Shown here: positions 1 to 8,341 of the stretch, piece after piece
How positions within the stretch are numbered: the stretch's first letter is position 1
Layout: each line of letters opens with the position of its first letter
Assembly: GCF_004912155.1 (NCBI RefSeq)
Contig: NZ_STGX01000019.1
Span: forward strand, 23,006-87,005
Source: Glycomyces paridis
Lineage (GTDB): Bacteria > Actinomycetota > Actinomycetes > Mycobacteriales > Micromonosporaceae
Direction: 5' to 3'
Length of the DNA stretch: 64,000 bases
Program-made: the position numbers and the translations under genes
The notes under the pieces: generated by a model
The model's database searches: none
What the model saw: only the letters and a program-made list of their open reading frames with translations
What the model was told of the DNA's origin: nothing

Positions 1-2
1 AC

Positions 3-440
3 GCGAAGGCGCAGGTCCCGGCGGCGGAGCGGCGGACGGTGCAGATCGTGGAGTGCTACACGGCGAAGGAGCGCGAGGGCTCGTGGCTGGGCGTCATGGC
101 CTACGACGCGGACTCGGGCGAGCGGCTCTACCGCAAGTCGGTGCGCCTGGGCTTCACGCCGCTGGACCCGGAGGTCGCGCGAGGCTGGGCGACGGTCCTG
201 CCCGACAACCGGGCGCTGCTGGCGGCGGACCTGTCGCTGGACCCGAACGGACCGGACTGCCGCCTGTACCAGGTGGCCGGCGGCGAGGTCGCGGAGCTGG
301 CGTTCGCCGCCGACGGCGAGGGCGCGGCGGCGGTCCCGGCGGACTGGTGCCACGACGCGCAGTTGAGCGCGGTGGGCACGGGTGCGGCGGTGAGCTTCGT
401 GAACGAGGACGGAACGCGCGGCATCGCGATGGTCGACTGA
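3..440 (+). CDS. Hypothetical protein, 5' end outside window
   Basis: The reading frame is open to the left edge of the window, so the start is probably upstream; a GTG at 39 is the only in-window start near the edge. The visible 145 residues are soluble and acidic, with no membrane segment. They include two Cys (in IVECYT and PADWCHD) and end in EDGTRGIAMVD. The composition (GERLYRKSV, DNRALLAADLSL) suggests a beta-rich fold, such as one domain of a larger propeller or carbohydrate-related protein, but I recognise no family. About 100 bp separate it from glmS, which has its own promoter, so the two need not be co-transcribed. Codon use matches the neighbours. Confidence 0.7.
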   Translation, partial: AKAQVPAAERRTVQIVECYTAKEREGSWLGVMAYDADSGERLYRKSVRLGFTPLDPEVARGWATVLPDNRALLAADLSLDPNGPDCRLYQVAGGEVAELAFAADGEGAAAVPADWCHDAQLSAVGTGAAVSFVNEDGTRGIAMVD

Positions 441-526
441 TCGTGAACGGGCCCTGAACCCCGAACCGATCATGTGGTGTGAGCAATGACCGGTCAACCG
501 CGCACAGGCAATGCTCGAAACTGGGG

Positions 527-532
527 TAGGGT
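527..532 (+). promoter_or_regulatory. Probable -10 box of glmS (leaderless)
   Basis: TAGGGT fits the actinobacterial TANNNT -10 element and ends 7 nt before the ATG at 540. No Shine-Dalgarno precedes that ATG, so the transcript probably starts at or within a base of the start codon. No clear -35 is visible. Confidence 0.5.
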
Positions 533-539
533 GGCTCGC

Positions 540-2396
540 ATGTGTGGAATCGTTGGATACGTCGGCCGCCGCAGCGCCGTCGACGTCGTGATCGACGGCC
601 TGCGCCGTCTGGAGTACCGCGGCTACGACTCGGCGGGCGTCGCGCTCGTCGCCGACGGCCCCGAGGGCGGGCTCGAAGTCGACAAGCGGGCCGGGAAGCT
701 CGCGAACCTCGAAGGGGCCCTTGCCGACCACCCGCTCCCGGAGTCGTTCTGCGGCATCGGGCACACCCGCTGGGCGACCCACGGCGTCCCCTCCGACCGC
801 AACGCGCACCCGCACCTTTCGGCCGACGGCCGGGTCGCGCTCATCCACAACGGCATCATCGAGAACTTCGCGCAGCTGCGCGCCGAACTGGAGTCCGAGG
901 GCGTCGAGTTCGAGTCCGACACCGACACCGAGGCCGCCGCCCACCTCCTGGGCCGCGAGTACGCCGTGGACGGGGACCTCACCGAGGCCATGACCCGCGT
1001 GTGCGTGCGGCTCGAAGGGGCGTTCACGCTCTTGGCCGTCGCCGCCGACGACCCCGACACCGTGGTGGGCGCCCGCCGCAACTCCCCGCTCGTGGTCGGC
1101 CTCGGCGAGGGCGAGTACTTCCTCGCCTCCGACGTGGCGGCGTTCATCGCCTACACGACCGACGCGGTCGAGCTCGGCCAGGACCAGATCGTCACCATCG
1201 ACCGCGACGGCGTCACCGTCCGCGGCTTCGACGGGCAGGCCTCGGAGGGCACGCCCTTCAGCGTCGACTGGGACATCGCCGCCGCCGAGAAGGGCGGCTT
1301 CGACACGTTCATGCGCAAGGAGATCCACGAGCAGCCCGCCGCCGTCGCCGACACCCTGCGCGGGCGCATCGACGAGTCGGGGCAGATCGTCCTCGACGAG
1401 GTCCGCATGTCCGACCAGGACTTCCGCGACATCGACAAGGTCTTCATCATCGCGTGCGGCACCTCCTACCACGCCGGGCTCGTCACCAAGTACGCCATCG
1501 AGCACTGGACGCGCATCCCCTGCGAGGTCGAGCTCGCCAGCGAGTTCCGCTACCGGGACCCCGTCCTCGACCGCTCCACACTGGTCGTGGCGATCTCCCA
1601 GTCCGGCGAGACCATGGACACGCTCATGGCCGTGCGCCACGCCAAGGACCAGAAGGCCCGCGTCCTGTCGATCTCGAACACCGTGGGCTCCACCATCCCC
1701 CGCGAGTCCGACGCGGTGCTCTACACGCGCGCGGGCATCGAGGTCGCGGTGGCGTCCACGAAGGCGTTCCTCACCCAGCTCGCCGCCTGCTACCTCGTGG
1801 GCCTGCACCTCGCGCAGGTGCGCGGCATCAAGTACGCCGACGAGGTCTCGGCGGTGCTCGACGAGCTCGTCGCCGCCCCCGGCAAGATCGCGAAGGTCAT
1901 CGAGGACCTCGAACCGGTCCGCCAGATGGCCCGCGACTGCGCCTCGGCCCAGCGGGTCCTGTTCATCGGCCGCCACGTCGGCTACCCCGTCGCCCTCGAA
2001 GGCGCGCTCAAGCTCAAGGAGCTCGCGTACCTGCACGCGGAGGGCTTCGCGGCGGGCGAGCTCAAGCACGGCCCGATCTCGCTCATCGAGGAGGGCACGC
2101 CCGTGATCGCGATCGTGCCGAGCCCGCGCGGGCGCTCGCTCCTGCACGACAAGATCATCTCCAACATCCAGGAGGTCAAGGCCCGCGGCGCGAAGGTCAT
2201 CGCCGTCTGCGAGGAGGGCGACCGGATCACCAAGGCCCACGCCGACCTCGTCATCACCACCCCGGCCTCGCCGACGCTCCTGGCGCCGCTGCTCACCGCC
2301 GTCCCCCTCCAGGAGTTCGCGGCCGAACTCGCCACCGCCCTCGGCCGCGACATCGACCAGCCGCGCAACCTCGCCAAGTCCGTCACGGTTGAGTAG
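540..2396 (+). CDS. glmS: Glutamine--fructose-6-phosphate aminotransferase (isomerizing)
   Basis: GlmS makes glucosamine-6-phosphate from fructose-6-phosphate and glutamine, the first step to UDP-GlcNAc and peptidoglycan. The 618-residue length is normal. The start is set by the Ntn-type glutaminase: the Met is followed directly by the catalytic Cys (MCGIVGYVG), so the longer frame from 486 is rejected. Residues 1-220 are the glutaminase (CGIGHTRWATHG). Two SIS domains follow (CGTSYHAG and SQSGETMDT in the first, EGALKLKELAYLHAEG in the second). The C-terminus DQPRNLAKSVTVE is the canonical end of the enzyme. It is transcribed alone, probably from a leaderless promoter. No glmS-type ribozyme is seen, as expected in actinobacteria. 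Confidence 0.98.
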   Translation: MCGIVGYVGRRSAVDVVIDGLRRLEYRGYDSAGVALVADGPEGGLEVDKRAGKLANLEGALADHPLPESFCGIGHTRWATHGVPSDRNAHPHLSADGRVALIHNGIIENFAQLRAELESEGVEFESDTDTEAAAHLLGREYAVDGDLTEAMTRVCVRLEGAFTLLAVAADDPDTVVGARRNSPLVVGLGEGEYFLASDVAAFIAYTTDAVELGQDQIVTIDRDGVTVRGFDGQASEGTPFSVDWDIAAAEKGGFDTFMRKEIHEQPAAVADTLRGRIDESGQIVLDEVRMSDQDFRDIDKVFIIACGTSYHAGLVTKYAIEHWTRIPCEVELASEFRYRDPVLDRSTLVVAISQSGETMDTLMAVRHAKDQKARVLSISNTVGSTIPRESDAVLYTRAGIEVAVASTKAFLTQLAACYLVGLHLAQVRGIKYADEVSAVLDELVAAPGKIAKVIEDLEPVRQMARDCASAQRVLFIGRHVGYPVALEGALKLKELAYLHAEGFAAGELKHGPISLIEEGTPVIAIVPSPRGRSLLHDKIISNIQEVKARGAKVIAVCEEGDRITKAHADLVITTPASPTLLAPLLTAVPLQEFAAELATALGRDIDQPRNLAKSVTVE

Positions 2397-2557
2397 GACG
2401 GTCGAATAGCACGGTTAGGTAGCACAACGGCCGAAGAAGGCGTGGCGCGCGAGATGGCTTGCGCCCCACGCCTTCCGGGTCTTGTACGGTTGCCTGCGAC
2501 GGCGGCGATTTCAGGCGCACTCGGATCTATCGGACCCCGCCGTACCAATCGGCGGAC

Positions 2558-2563
2558 TACACT
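2558..2563 (+). promoter_or_regulatory. Probable -10 box of the D,D-carboxypeptidase gene (leaderless)
   Basis: TACACT ends 6 nt before the GTG at 2570. The region has no good Shine-Dalgarno, which supports leaderless initiation at this GTG rather than the internal ATG at 2588 or the upstream ATG at 2459. Confidence 0.45.
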
Positions 2564-2569
2564 CGCGCC

Positions 2570-4135
2570 GTGAGAAAACACACCCTTATGGCAAGCGCCG
2601 CAGCAGTGACCGCCGCCGGCGCCATCGTCTTCGCGGGGACCGTCGTCGCCCAGGCCGAGGAGACCGGCGACGCCGCGCTCACCGCGGCCATCGACGCGAT
2701 CCTCACCAGCCCCCGGCTCACCGACTCGCAGGCCGGTGTCGTCGTCGCCGACGCGAACACCGGTGAGGTCCTCTACGACCGGGGTGGGGACAAGCGCGCG
2801 ATCCCCGCCTCGAACGACAAGCTCGCCACCACCGCCGCCGCGCTCGAACTGCTCGGCGAGGACTTCACCTACACGACCGAGGTGCTCGGCGACCGGCCCG
2901 TGGACGGCGTCGTCGACGGCGACCTCTACCTGCGCGGCGCCGGCGACCCGACCCTCCTCGAAGCCGACCTCGACCGCTTCGCCGCCGAACTCGCCGACCT
3001 CGGCGTCAGCCGCGTTGAAGGCGACCTCGTCGCCGACGACACGGCCTTCGACGCCGTCCGCTCCGGCACCGAATGGGGCTGGTCGGACCTCCAGTACACC
3101 TATGCCGCAGAGGTCTCCGCGCTCACCGTCGCCTCCGGCGACGACCACAACGCCGGGTCGGTGCGCTTCTTCGTCAAGCCCGGGGCCGCCGCGGGCGACC
3201 CGGCCGTCGTCACGACCTCCCCCGCCACCGACTACGTCGAGGTCGTCAACACCGCGACGACCGGCACGGCCACGAGCGTCACCGTCGACCGCGACCCGCA
3301 CGACAACATCGTGCGCATCAGCGGCACCGTCGCCGCCGGTTCCGAAGGCACCTATGCCACCCGCGCCGTCATCGAGCCGACGCAGCTGGCCGCAGACGTG
3401 TTCGCCGACTCGCTCGCCGACGAGGGCATCACCGTCGCGGGCGGCCTCCGCTTCGGCGAGGCCACCCCGCAGGGCCCCGAGACGCTCGCCCTCCACGAGT
3501 CCGCGCCGCTGAGCGAGCTCACCGCCGAGGTCCTCAAGCCCTCCAACGCCTCCATGGCCGAAGCCCTGTTCAAGACCCTCGGCTTCCACGCGACCGGCAA
3601 GGGCACCTTCGCCACCGGGAAGGCCGCCGTCTACGAGGGCATCGAGCCCTACGGCGTCGACTCCGGGCCCGTGCGCATCGCCGATGGCTCGGGCATCTCC
3701 CGCCACAACCTCCTCACCGCCGGGACCCTCACCGACCTGCTCGTGGGCGCCAAGGACGCGCCCTGGTTCCAGACCTGGTACGACGCGCTCCCGATCGCCT
3801 GCGAGGACGGCACCCTCGCCGGGCGCATGTGCGGCACCGACGCCGAGGCGAACGTGCGCGCCAAGACCGGTTCGATGACGAGCGTCTCGGCCCTCTCCGG
3901 CTACGTGACCGACGCCGACGGGCGCGAACTGGTCTTCAGCGTCGTCTTCAACGACTTCCTCTACTCCACCGTCAAGGACGTCGAGGATCAGATCGCCGTC
4001 GCCGTCGCCGCCCACAGCGAGGACGCCACCACCGCCGAACTCAGCGCCCTCGCCGCCGACGTCGAGGAGACCCTGCCCGAAGAGGACCCCGACGGGCACC
4101 TCGAATGCACCTGGGTCGAACCCGCCGTCTGCTGA
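2570..4135 (+). CDS. dacB: D-alanyl-D-alanine carboxypeptidase/endopeptidase, PBP4 (S13) family
   Basis: A secreted low-molecular-weight penicillin-binding protein that trims or cleaves peptidoglycan peptides. The GTG at 2570 gives 521 residues with a signal peptide (MRKHTLMASAAAVTAAGAIV, cleavage near VAQA-EE). The active-site SxxK is S81-N-D-K84. The KTG triad is K432-T-G (VRAKTGSMTSVSALSG). The large S13 insertion lies between them. The SxN motif is at S325 but reads S-N-A-S-M-A-E, so the third-position Asn usual in this family appears to be Ala; activity could be altered, or the alignment may shift by one. It stands alone between glmS and a strong terminator. Function as DacB is inferred from the family. 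Confidence 0.9.
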   Translation: MRKHTLMASAAAVTAAGAIVFAGTVVAQAEETGDAALTAAIDAILTSPRLTDSQAGVVVADANTGEVLYDRGGDKRAIPASNDKLATTAAALELLGEDFTYTTEVLGDRPVDGVVDGDLYLRGAGDPTLLEADLDRFAAELADLGVSRVEGDLVADDTAFDAVRSGTEWGWSDLQYTYAAEVSALTVASGDDHNAGSVRFFVKPGAAAGDPAVVTTSPATDYVEVVNTATTGTATSVTVDRDPHDNIVRISGTVAAGSEGTYATRAVIEPTQLAADVFADSLADEGITVAGGLRFGEATPQGPETLALHESAPLSELTAEVLKPSNASMAEALFKTLGFHATGKGTFATGKAAVYEGIEPYGVDSGPVRIADGSGISRHNLLTAGTLTDLLVGAKDAPWFQTWYDALPIACEDGTLAGRMCGTDAEANVRAKTGSMTSVSALSGYVTDADGRELVFSVVFNDFLYSTVKDVEDQIAVAVAAHSEDATTAELSALAADVEETLPEEDPDGHLECTWVEPAVC

Positions 4136-4142
4136 ACGCACA

Positions 4143-4177
4143 GGAGGGGCCCGGCCGCGATGCGGCCGGGCCCCTCC
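4143..4177. terminator. Terminator after dacB
   Basis: A perfect 16-bp G+C stem (4143-4158 with 4162-4177) has a 3-nt loop and lies 8 nt after the stop codon. Actinobacterial terminators often lack a long U tract, as here. Confidence 0.75.
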
Positions 4178-4346
4178 GCGTACGTGCAGTACGGGCCGCG
4201 ACCGGGCACTCCTGAACCGCCACCGGCGCAGACGGTCCCGCTCGCTCCCCAATGGGCCCTGACCGGCCGACAGGCAAAACCGCACCCGACAGGATGAACC
4301 GGCCCGAACAGGGGCGGTCCGCCCGATCCCGTGGCACTCTTGACGG

Positions 4347-4718
4347 GTGATCGTCGCCGTGGGCATCGACGTCGTCGCGGTGGACCGGTTCGAGCGCGTA
4401 CTCGAACGGACCCCCAACGTCGCCGACAAGCTCTTCACCGAGGCCGAACGCAGCGCCCCCGACGGGCGCGCTCGCCGCACCGAATCCCTCGCCGCCCGCT
4501 TCGCCGCCAAGGAGGCCGTCGCCAAAGCCCTCGGCGCCCCCGGCGGCATGCACTGGGCCGACTGCCAAGTGCTCTCCCTCCCCGACGGGCGCCCCACCCT
4601 CACCATCACCGGAACCGTGGCCGCCGCCGCCGCACAGCGTGGCGTCTCGCGCTGGCACGTCTCGCTGTCGCATGATGGCGGTATCGCGACAGCGGTGGTG
4701 ATCGCCGAAACGGCATGA
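4347..4718 (+). CDS. acpS: Holo-[acyl-carrier-protein] synthase
   Basis: AcpS moves 4'-phosphopantetheine from CoA to a Ser of apo-ACP, activating fatty-acid (and sometimes polyketide) carriers. The product has 123 residues, normal for the type. It begins at a GTG with the typical N-terminus [19 protein letters not shown], where the Asp of GIDVV is a metal ligand. The second signature, [18 protein letters not shown], carries the Glu ligand, and [10 protein letters not shown] lies near the end. The stop lies in front of nnr with tight spacing, so acpS-nnr is probably an operon, an arrangement common in actinobacteria and proteobacteria. No good ribosome site is seen upstream. Confidence 0.96.
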   Translation: MIVAVGIDVVAVDRFERVLERTPNVADKLFTEAERSAPDGRARRTESLAARFAAKEAVAKALGAPGGMHWADCQVLSLPDGRPTLTITGTVAAAAAQRGVSRWHVSLSHDGGIATAVVIAETA

Positions 4719-4747
4719 CGGGCCCCAGCGGCCTGAGAGGGACAGCC

Positions 4748-6217
4748 ATGAACGGTGCCTGGTCAGCAGCGGCGATCCGCCGCGCCGAAGCCCAACTCAT
4801 GTCCCGACTCCCGCCCGGCACCCTCATGCAGCGCGCCGCCGCCGGACTCGCCGCCGAGTGCGCCCGACTCCTCCGCAAACGCACGCCCCAGGGCCCCAAG
4901 CGGAACCAAGGCGTCTACGGCGCCACCGTCATCGTCCTCGCCGGACCCGGCGACAACGGCGGCGACGCCCTCTACGCCGCCGAACGCCTCGCCCGCCGCG
5001 GCGCCCGCGTCTTCGCCGTCCCCGTCATGGGCGACCGCGTCCACCCCACCGCAGCCGCCGCGCTCGTGCGCGCCGGCGGCCGCCTCGTCGCCACCCCGCC
5101 CGCCCGCTGCGACCTCCTCCTCGACGGCGTCCTCGGCATCGGCGGCAGGCCCGGACTCCCCGGCCGGGCCCTGGACCAGCTCGGCCGCATCGAAGCCGGC
5201 ACCGTCGTCGCCGTCGACGTGCCCTCCGGAGTGGACGTCGACACCGGCGCCGTCCCCGCCAGCGCCGTCACCGCCGACGTCACCGTCGCCTTCGGCGCCC
5301 GCAAACCCTGCCACGTCCTCGGCCGCGCCTCGCTCCTGACCGGGCGCCTCGTCCTCGTCGACATCGGACTGGGCGACGTGCTCGACCCGAACCCGGCCGT
5401 GCGGGTCGCCGACGAGGGCGACATCGCCGCGTGGTGGCACCGGCCCGGACCCGACGACGACAAGTACACGCGCGGCGTCGTCGGCGTCGCCGCCGGCTCC
5501 GAGCGGTACCCGGGGGCCGCGGTGCTCGCCTCGACGGGCGCGCTCGCGGGCCCGGCCGGGTACGTGCGCTACGCGGGGTCGGCCGCAGAGTACGTGCGCC
5601 GCACCAGGCCCGAAGTGGTGTGCACGCCGACGGTGAAGGAGGCCGGGCGCGTCCAGGCGTGGCTGGCGGGGCCCGGGTTCGGGACCGACGAGGCCGCGCT
5701 CGCCGAGCTGCGGGAGGTGCTCGTCTCGCCCGCGCCGGCGGTGCTGGACGCGGACGCGCTGACGCTCATCGGCGAGTACCCGTCGGTGCTGTCGCGACGG
5801 GAGGCGCCGGTGGTGCTGACGCCGCACGACCGCGAGTACGAGCGGCTGTACGGTTCGCCGCCGAGCGAGGACCGTGCGGGTGCGGCGGCGGCGCTGGCGA
5901 AGCGGCTCAACTGCACGGTGCTGCTCAAGGGGCACCACACGGTGGTCGCTTCGAGCGACGGCGCGGTGTGGGCGAACCCGACGGGGCGCCCGCAGTTGGC
6001 GACGGCCGGTTCGGGCGACGTGCTGGCGGGTTTCATGGCCTCGCTGCTGGCCTCGGGCATGGACCCGGTGCGGGCGGCGGTGGCGGCGGCGTACGTCCAC
6101 GGCGCGGCGGGGGGCCTGGCGGCCGAGGGCGGCCGCACGGTCGCGGCCTCGGACGTGGCGCGGGAGCTCCCGGCGGCGGTGGGCGCGGTGCTGTCGCGCG
6201 GTCGGGGTGCGGCTTAG
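4748..6217 (+). CDS. nnr: Bifunctional NAD(P)H-hydrate epimerase / ADP-dependent (S)-NAD(P)H-hydrate dehydratase
   Basis: A repair enzyme that epimerises and dehydrates damaged NAD(P)H hydrates. The ATG at 4748 (489 residues) is chosen because GAGAGGGA lies just upstream and the family starts near this Met-Asn; an ATG at 4715 overlapping the acpS stop is possible. Residues 1-205 are the YjeF N-terminal epimerase (GPGDNGGDALYAAERLA, GVLGIGG, VDVPSGVDVDTGAV). Residues 225-485 are the ribokinase-like dehydratase (DDKYTRGVVGVAAGS, AGPGFGTDE, LTPHDREYERL, TAGSGDVLAG with its catalytic Asp). The second half uses noticeably more G-ending codons than the first, but the frame is intact. It probably shares a transcript with acpS. 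Confidence 0.95.
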   Translation: MNGAWSAAAIRRAEAQLMSRLPPGTLMQRAAAGLAAECARLLRKRTPQGPKRNQGVYGATVIVLAGPGDNGGDALYAAERLARRGARVFAVPVMGDRVHPTAAAALVRAGGRLVATPPARCDLLLDGVLGIGGRPGLPGRALDQLGRIEAGTVVAVDVPSGVDVDTGAVPASAVTADVTVAFGARKPCHVLGRASLLTGRLVLVDIGLGDVLDPNPAVRVADEGDIAAWWHRPGPDDDKYTRGVVGVAAGSERYPGAAVLASTGALAGPAGYVRYAGSAAEYVRRTRPEVVCTPTVKEAGRVQAWLAGPGFGTDEAALAELREVLVSPAPAVLDADALTLIGEYPSVLSRREAPVVLTPHDREYERLYGSPPSEDRAGAAAALAKRLNCTVLLKGHHTVVASSDGAVWANPTGRPQLATAGSGDVLAGFMASLLASGMDPVRAAVAAAYVHGAAGGLAAEGGRTVAASDVARELPAAVGAVLSRGRGAA

Positions 6218-6471
6218 AACGCGAATGTGAGGCGCGTTGCGCTTCTACCATCCACAAACCCCCACCCACCCGAGGGGAACCGACTGTCGCGCCGTTCGAT
6301 CGTTCCGCGGGGGTACGACAGGAATCGCGCGACACGCGCGCCTCACGGGACGGAAGTCACCCGAAAGCGTGAATGAAGGTTGGCGCGAGCGCGGGCGCGG
6401 CGGTCGGGAGGGTGGACCCGTGATCGCTCCTCGACTTCAACGGGCGCGGGCGTCGCCGTCGGGCTCGTGCG

Positions 6472-6981
6472 TCACCAGTCCTCGCCCGCGCGTTTGATGC
6501 GCGAGGGGGCGAGGCCGGTTTCGTCGAGGAGGTAGGTGCGCATGGCTTCGAGGCCGGGCGAGTAGACGTGGAGGCTGACGGCGGGCGCGTCGGAGTCGTT
6601 GCGCATGGCGTGGACGGTGCGGTCGTCGCAGGCGGCGACGTCGCCGGCGGTCATGGGGCGGCGGTGGAGTCCGGGGAAGTCGCCGGGGCGGACGGTGAAC
6701 TCGGTGAGGGCGCCGGAGACGACCGCGACGGCGGCCGCGGCGGGGCGGGCGACGCCGCCGTGGTCGTGGAGTTCGGTGCCCTGCCCGGGGAGCCAGGCGA
6801 GGAGCCAGGCCTCGTGGCCGGGCCCGGCGAGGACCCTGCGGGCCCAGCGGCTGCCGTTGGTGAAACGCGGGCGGAGGGTGAGGTTCGCGGCGTAGAACGC
6901 GGCGAGCGCGGCGAGCCGGTCGGTGGCGAGGACGGCGCCGTCGGTGGTCGCGGCGGTCGGGTGCGCGGTGGCGTTGCTCAT
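6472..6981 (-). CDS. Cysteine dioxygenase-like cupin protein
   Basis: A 169-residue single cupin of the cysteine dioxygenase type I family (CDO oxidises cysteine to cysteine sulfinate with non-heme iron). The metal-binding trio is visible as H72 and H74 in ELHDHGG and H124 in DRTVHAMRN, with the C-terminal LHVYSPGLEAMRTY strand typical of bacterial CDO. The ATG at 6981 is the first in frame. It is a lone gene divergent from the NlpC/P60 gene. Bacterial members vary in thiol substrate (cysteine or mercaptopropionate), so the exact substrate is not assigned. Confidence 0.85.
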   Translation of the reverse strand: MSNATAHPTAATTDGAVLATDRLAALAAFYAANLTLRPRFTNGSRWARRVLAGPGHEAWLLAWLPGQGTELHDHGGVARPAAAAVAVVSGALTEFTVRPGDFPGLHRRPMTAGDVAACDDRTVHAMRNDSDAPAVSLHVYSPGLEAMRTYLLDETGLAPSRIKRAGEDW

Positions 6982-7286
6982 GGAGTGAATGGCCTTCGGT
7001 GCGTCGGAGCGGTGGTCGTCGCGGGCGCGCCGAGCCGCGGGAGGCGGCTCAGCGCCGGTGACAGCACAGGGTGAAGGTCATGTCGGCGATGATATCAATT
7101 CCCAGCCAACTCACAGGAGCGACACACCAACGGTGGAATGGTCGTTACGCTGCGAATTTGTCACGGCCTCGGTCTTCCGGCGGCATTTCCCGCGCGCTAG
7201 GCTCATGTTCGTCCCGCGGCGGCGTGCGTGCGCCGCAGGCCAGGTGAGCACCCCGTCCTCCCCGGATCCGAAGGAGCACCCTCCTC
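6982..7286. other. Gene-free divergent intergenic region (cupin / NlpC-P60)
   Basis: This is a 305-bp region between divergent genes. It holds a modest AT-rich spot near 7085-7100 (GATGATATCAATTC) and a possible TAGGCT -10 at 7198-7203 for the hydrolase gene. An AAGGAG ribosome site lies shortly before the start at 7287. Unlike the region upstream of the paralogous hydrolase at 45.7 kb, none of the ydaO-type riboswitch blocks is present. Confidence 0.5.
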
Positions 7287-8255
7287 GTGAAGCAGCCGTC
7301 TGCCCGACGCAAATGGACTTCCGCCGCCGTCATCGGCGGCCTCCTGATCGCCTCGGCGGGCTCGGCCCCGGCCTGGGGCCAGCGCGACACCTCGGAGATC
7401 AACGACGAGATCGACGCCGCGGACGAGGACCTCGCGGCCGCCGTCGAGGCGTACAACGTGCTCGCCCAGGACGTGGACGACAACCGTGACCTCATCGAGG
7501 AGACCGAGGCGTCGCTCAAGACCGCCGAGGAGGACCTGGACGTCCTTCGCGATCAGCTCGCCGACTTCATCGGCGAGACCTATGTGGAGCAGGGCATCGG
7601 CGATACGGCGCTGCTGCTGGACTCGGGTTCCCCGCAGGCGTTCGTCGAGCGCCTCGACCGGCTGAACTCGGCGAACCTCTACAACTTCGACCTCATGGAC
7701 GACCTGCGGACCGCCTCCGAGGAGTACACGGCGCAGCTCGACCTTCTCAACGACCTCCAGGCCGACCTCGAGGACGAGGAGGCCGAGCTCGACAAGGCCG
7801 CCGACGAGCTCACCGAGCGCATGTCGGACCTGGAGACCGAGTGGAAGACCGCCGCGGGCGAGGAGTCCCCGGCGTTCGCCCAGTACGACCTGCCGTACAT
7901 GTCCGAGAACCGGAAGGCCGTCGTGCAGTTCGCGCTCGCCCAGATCGGTGAGCAGTACGTGTGGGGCGCGGCCGGGCCGGACAACTGGGACTGCTCGGGC
8001 CTCATGCTCGGCGCGTACGCCCAGATCGGCATCGACCTGCCGCACAACGCGGCCGCGCAGAACAACATGGTCGCCTCCATCAGCGAGGACGAGCTCCAGC
8101 CGGGCGACTTCGTGTTCTACAACAACCTCGCGCACGTGGGCATGTACATCGGCGAGGGGCTGATCGTGCACGCACCGAACTCGACCACGGTCGTCAAGGT
8201 CGTCGAGCTCCACCACGGCAACGTGTACTACGGCGCGGGCACGCTCCTGGACTAG
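7287..8255 (+). CDS. Secreted NlpC/P60 (C40) peptidoglycan endopeptidase
   Basis: A predicted cell-wall hydrolase cutting stem peptides (D-Glu to diamino acid), related to actinobacterial RipA-type enzymes. The 322-residue protein starts at a GTG after AAGGAG. It has a signal peptide (VIGGLLIASAGSAPAWG), then a long coiled coil (residues 35-195, rich in D/E/L heptads: EINDEIDAADEDLAAAVEAY). The C-terminal NlpC/P60 domain (205-322) has catalytic C236 (NWDCSGLML), H283 (LAHVGMYIG) and a third polar residue near H295 (VHAPNSTTVV). The coiled coil probably regulates or positions the catalytic domain. It is paralogous to the gene at 45686-46627, with the same layout and a near-identical HAPNSTTVVK tail motif. 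Confidence 0.93.
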   Translation: MKQPSARRKWTSAAVIGGLLIASAGSAPAWGQRDTSEINDEIDAADEDLAAAVEAYNVLAQDVDDNRDLIEETEASLKTAEEDLDVLRDQLADFIGETYVEQGIGDTALLLDSGSPQAFVERLDRLNSANLYNFDLMDDLRTASEEYTAQLDLLNDLQADLEDEEAELDKAADELTERMSDLETEWKTAAGEESPAFAQYDLPYMSENRKAVVQFALAQIGEQYVWGAAGPDNWDCSGLMLGAYAQIGIDLPHNAAAQNNMVASISEDELQPGDFVFYNNLAHVGMYIGEGLIVHAPNSTTVVKVVELHHGNVYYGAGTLLD

Positions 8256-8294
8256 CGTTTCTGGACCGGCGTTTCTGGACCAGAGCTTCGCGAC

Positions 8295-8327
8295 GAGGGG
8301 CCCCGCGGCAGTGCCGCGGGGCCCCTC
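8295..8327. terminator. Bidirectional terminator between convergent genes
   Basis: A perfect 16-bp inverted repeat (8295-8310 with 8312-8327) lies between the ends of the NlpC/P60 gene and the convergent SpoIIE-type gene, so it can serve both strands. Confidence 0.75.
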
Positions 8328-8341
8328 TCGCGTTCGGGGTC

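Noticed and set aside
7000..7286. c-di-AMP riboswitch upstream of the first NlpC/P60 gene
   Set aside because: Looked for because the paralogue has one; none of the conserved blocks is present.
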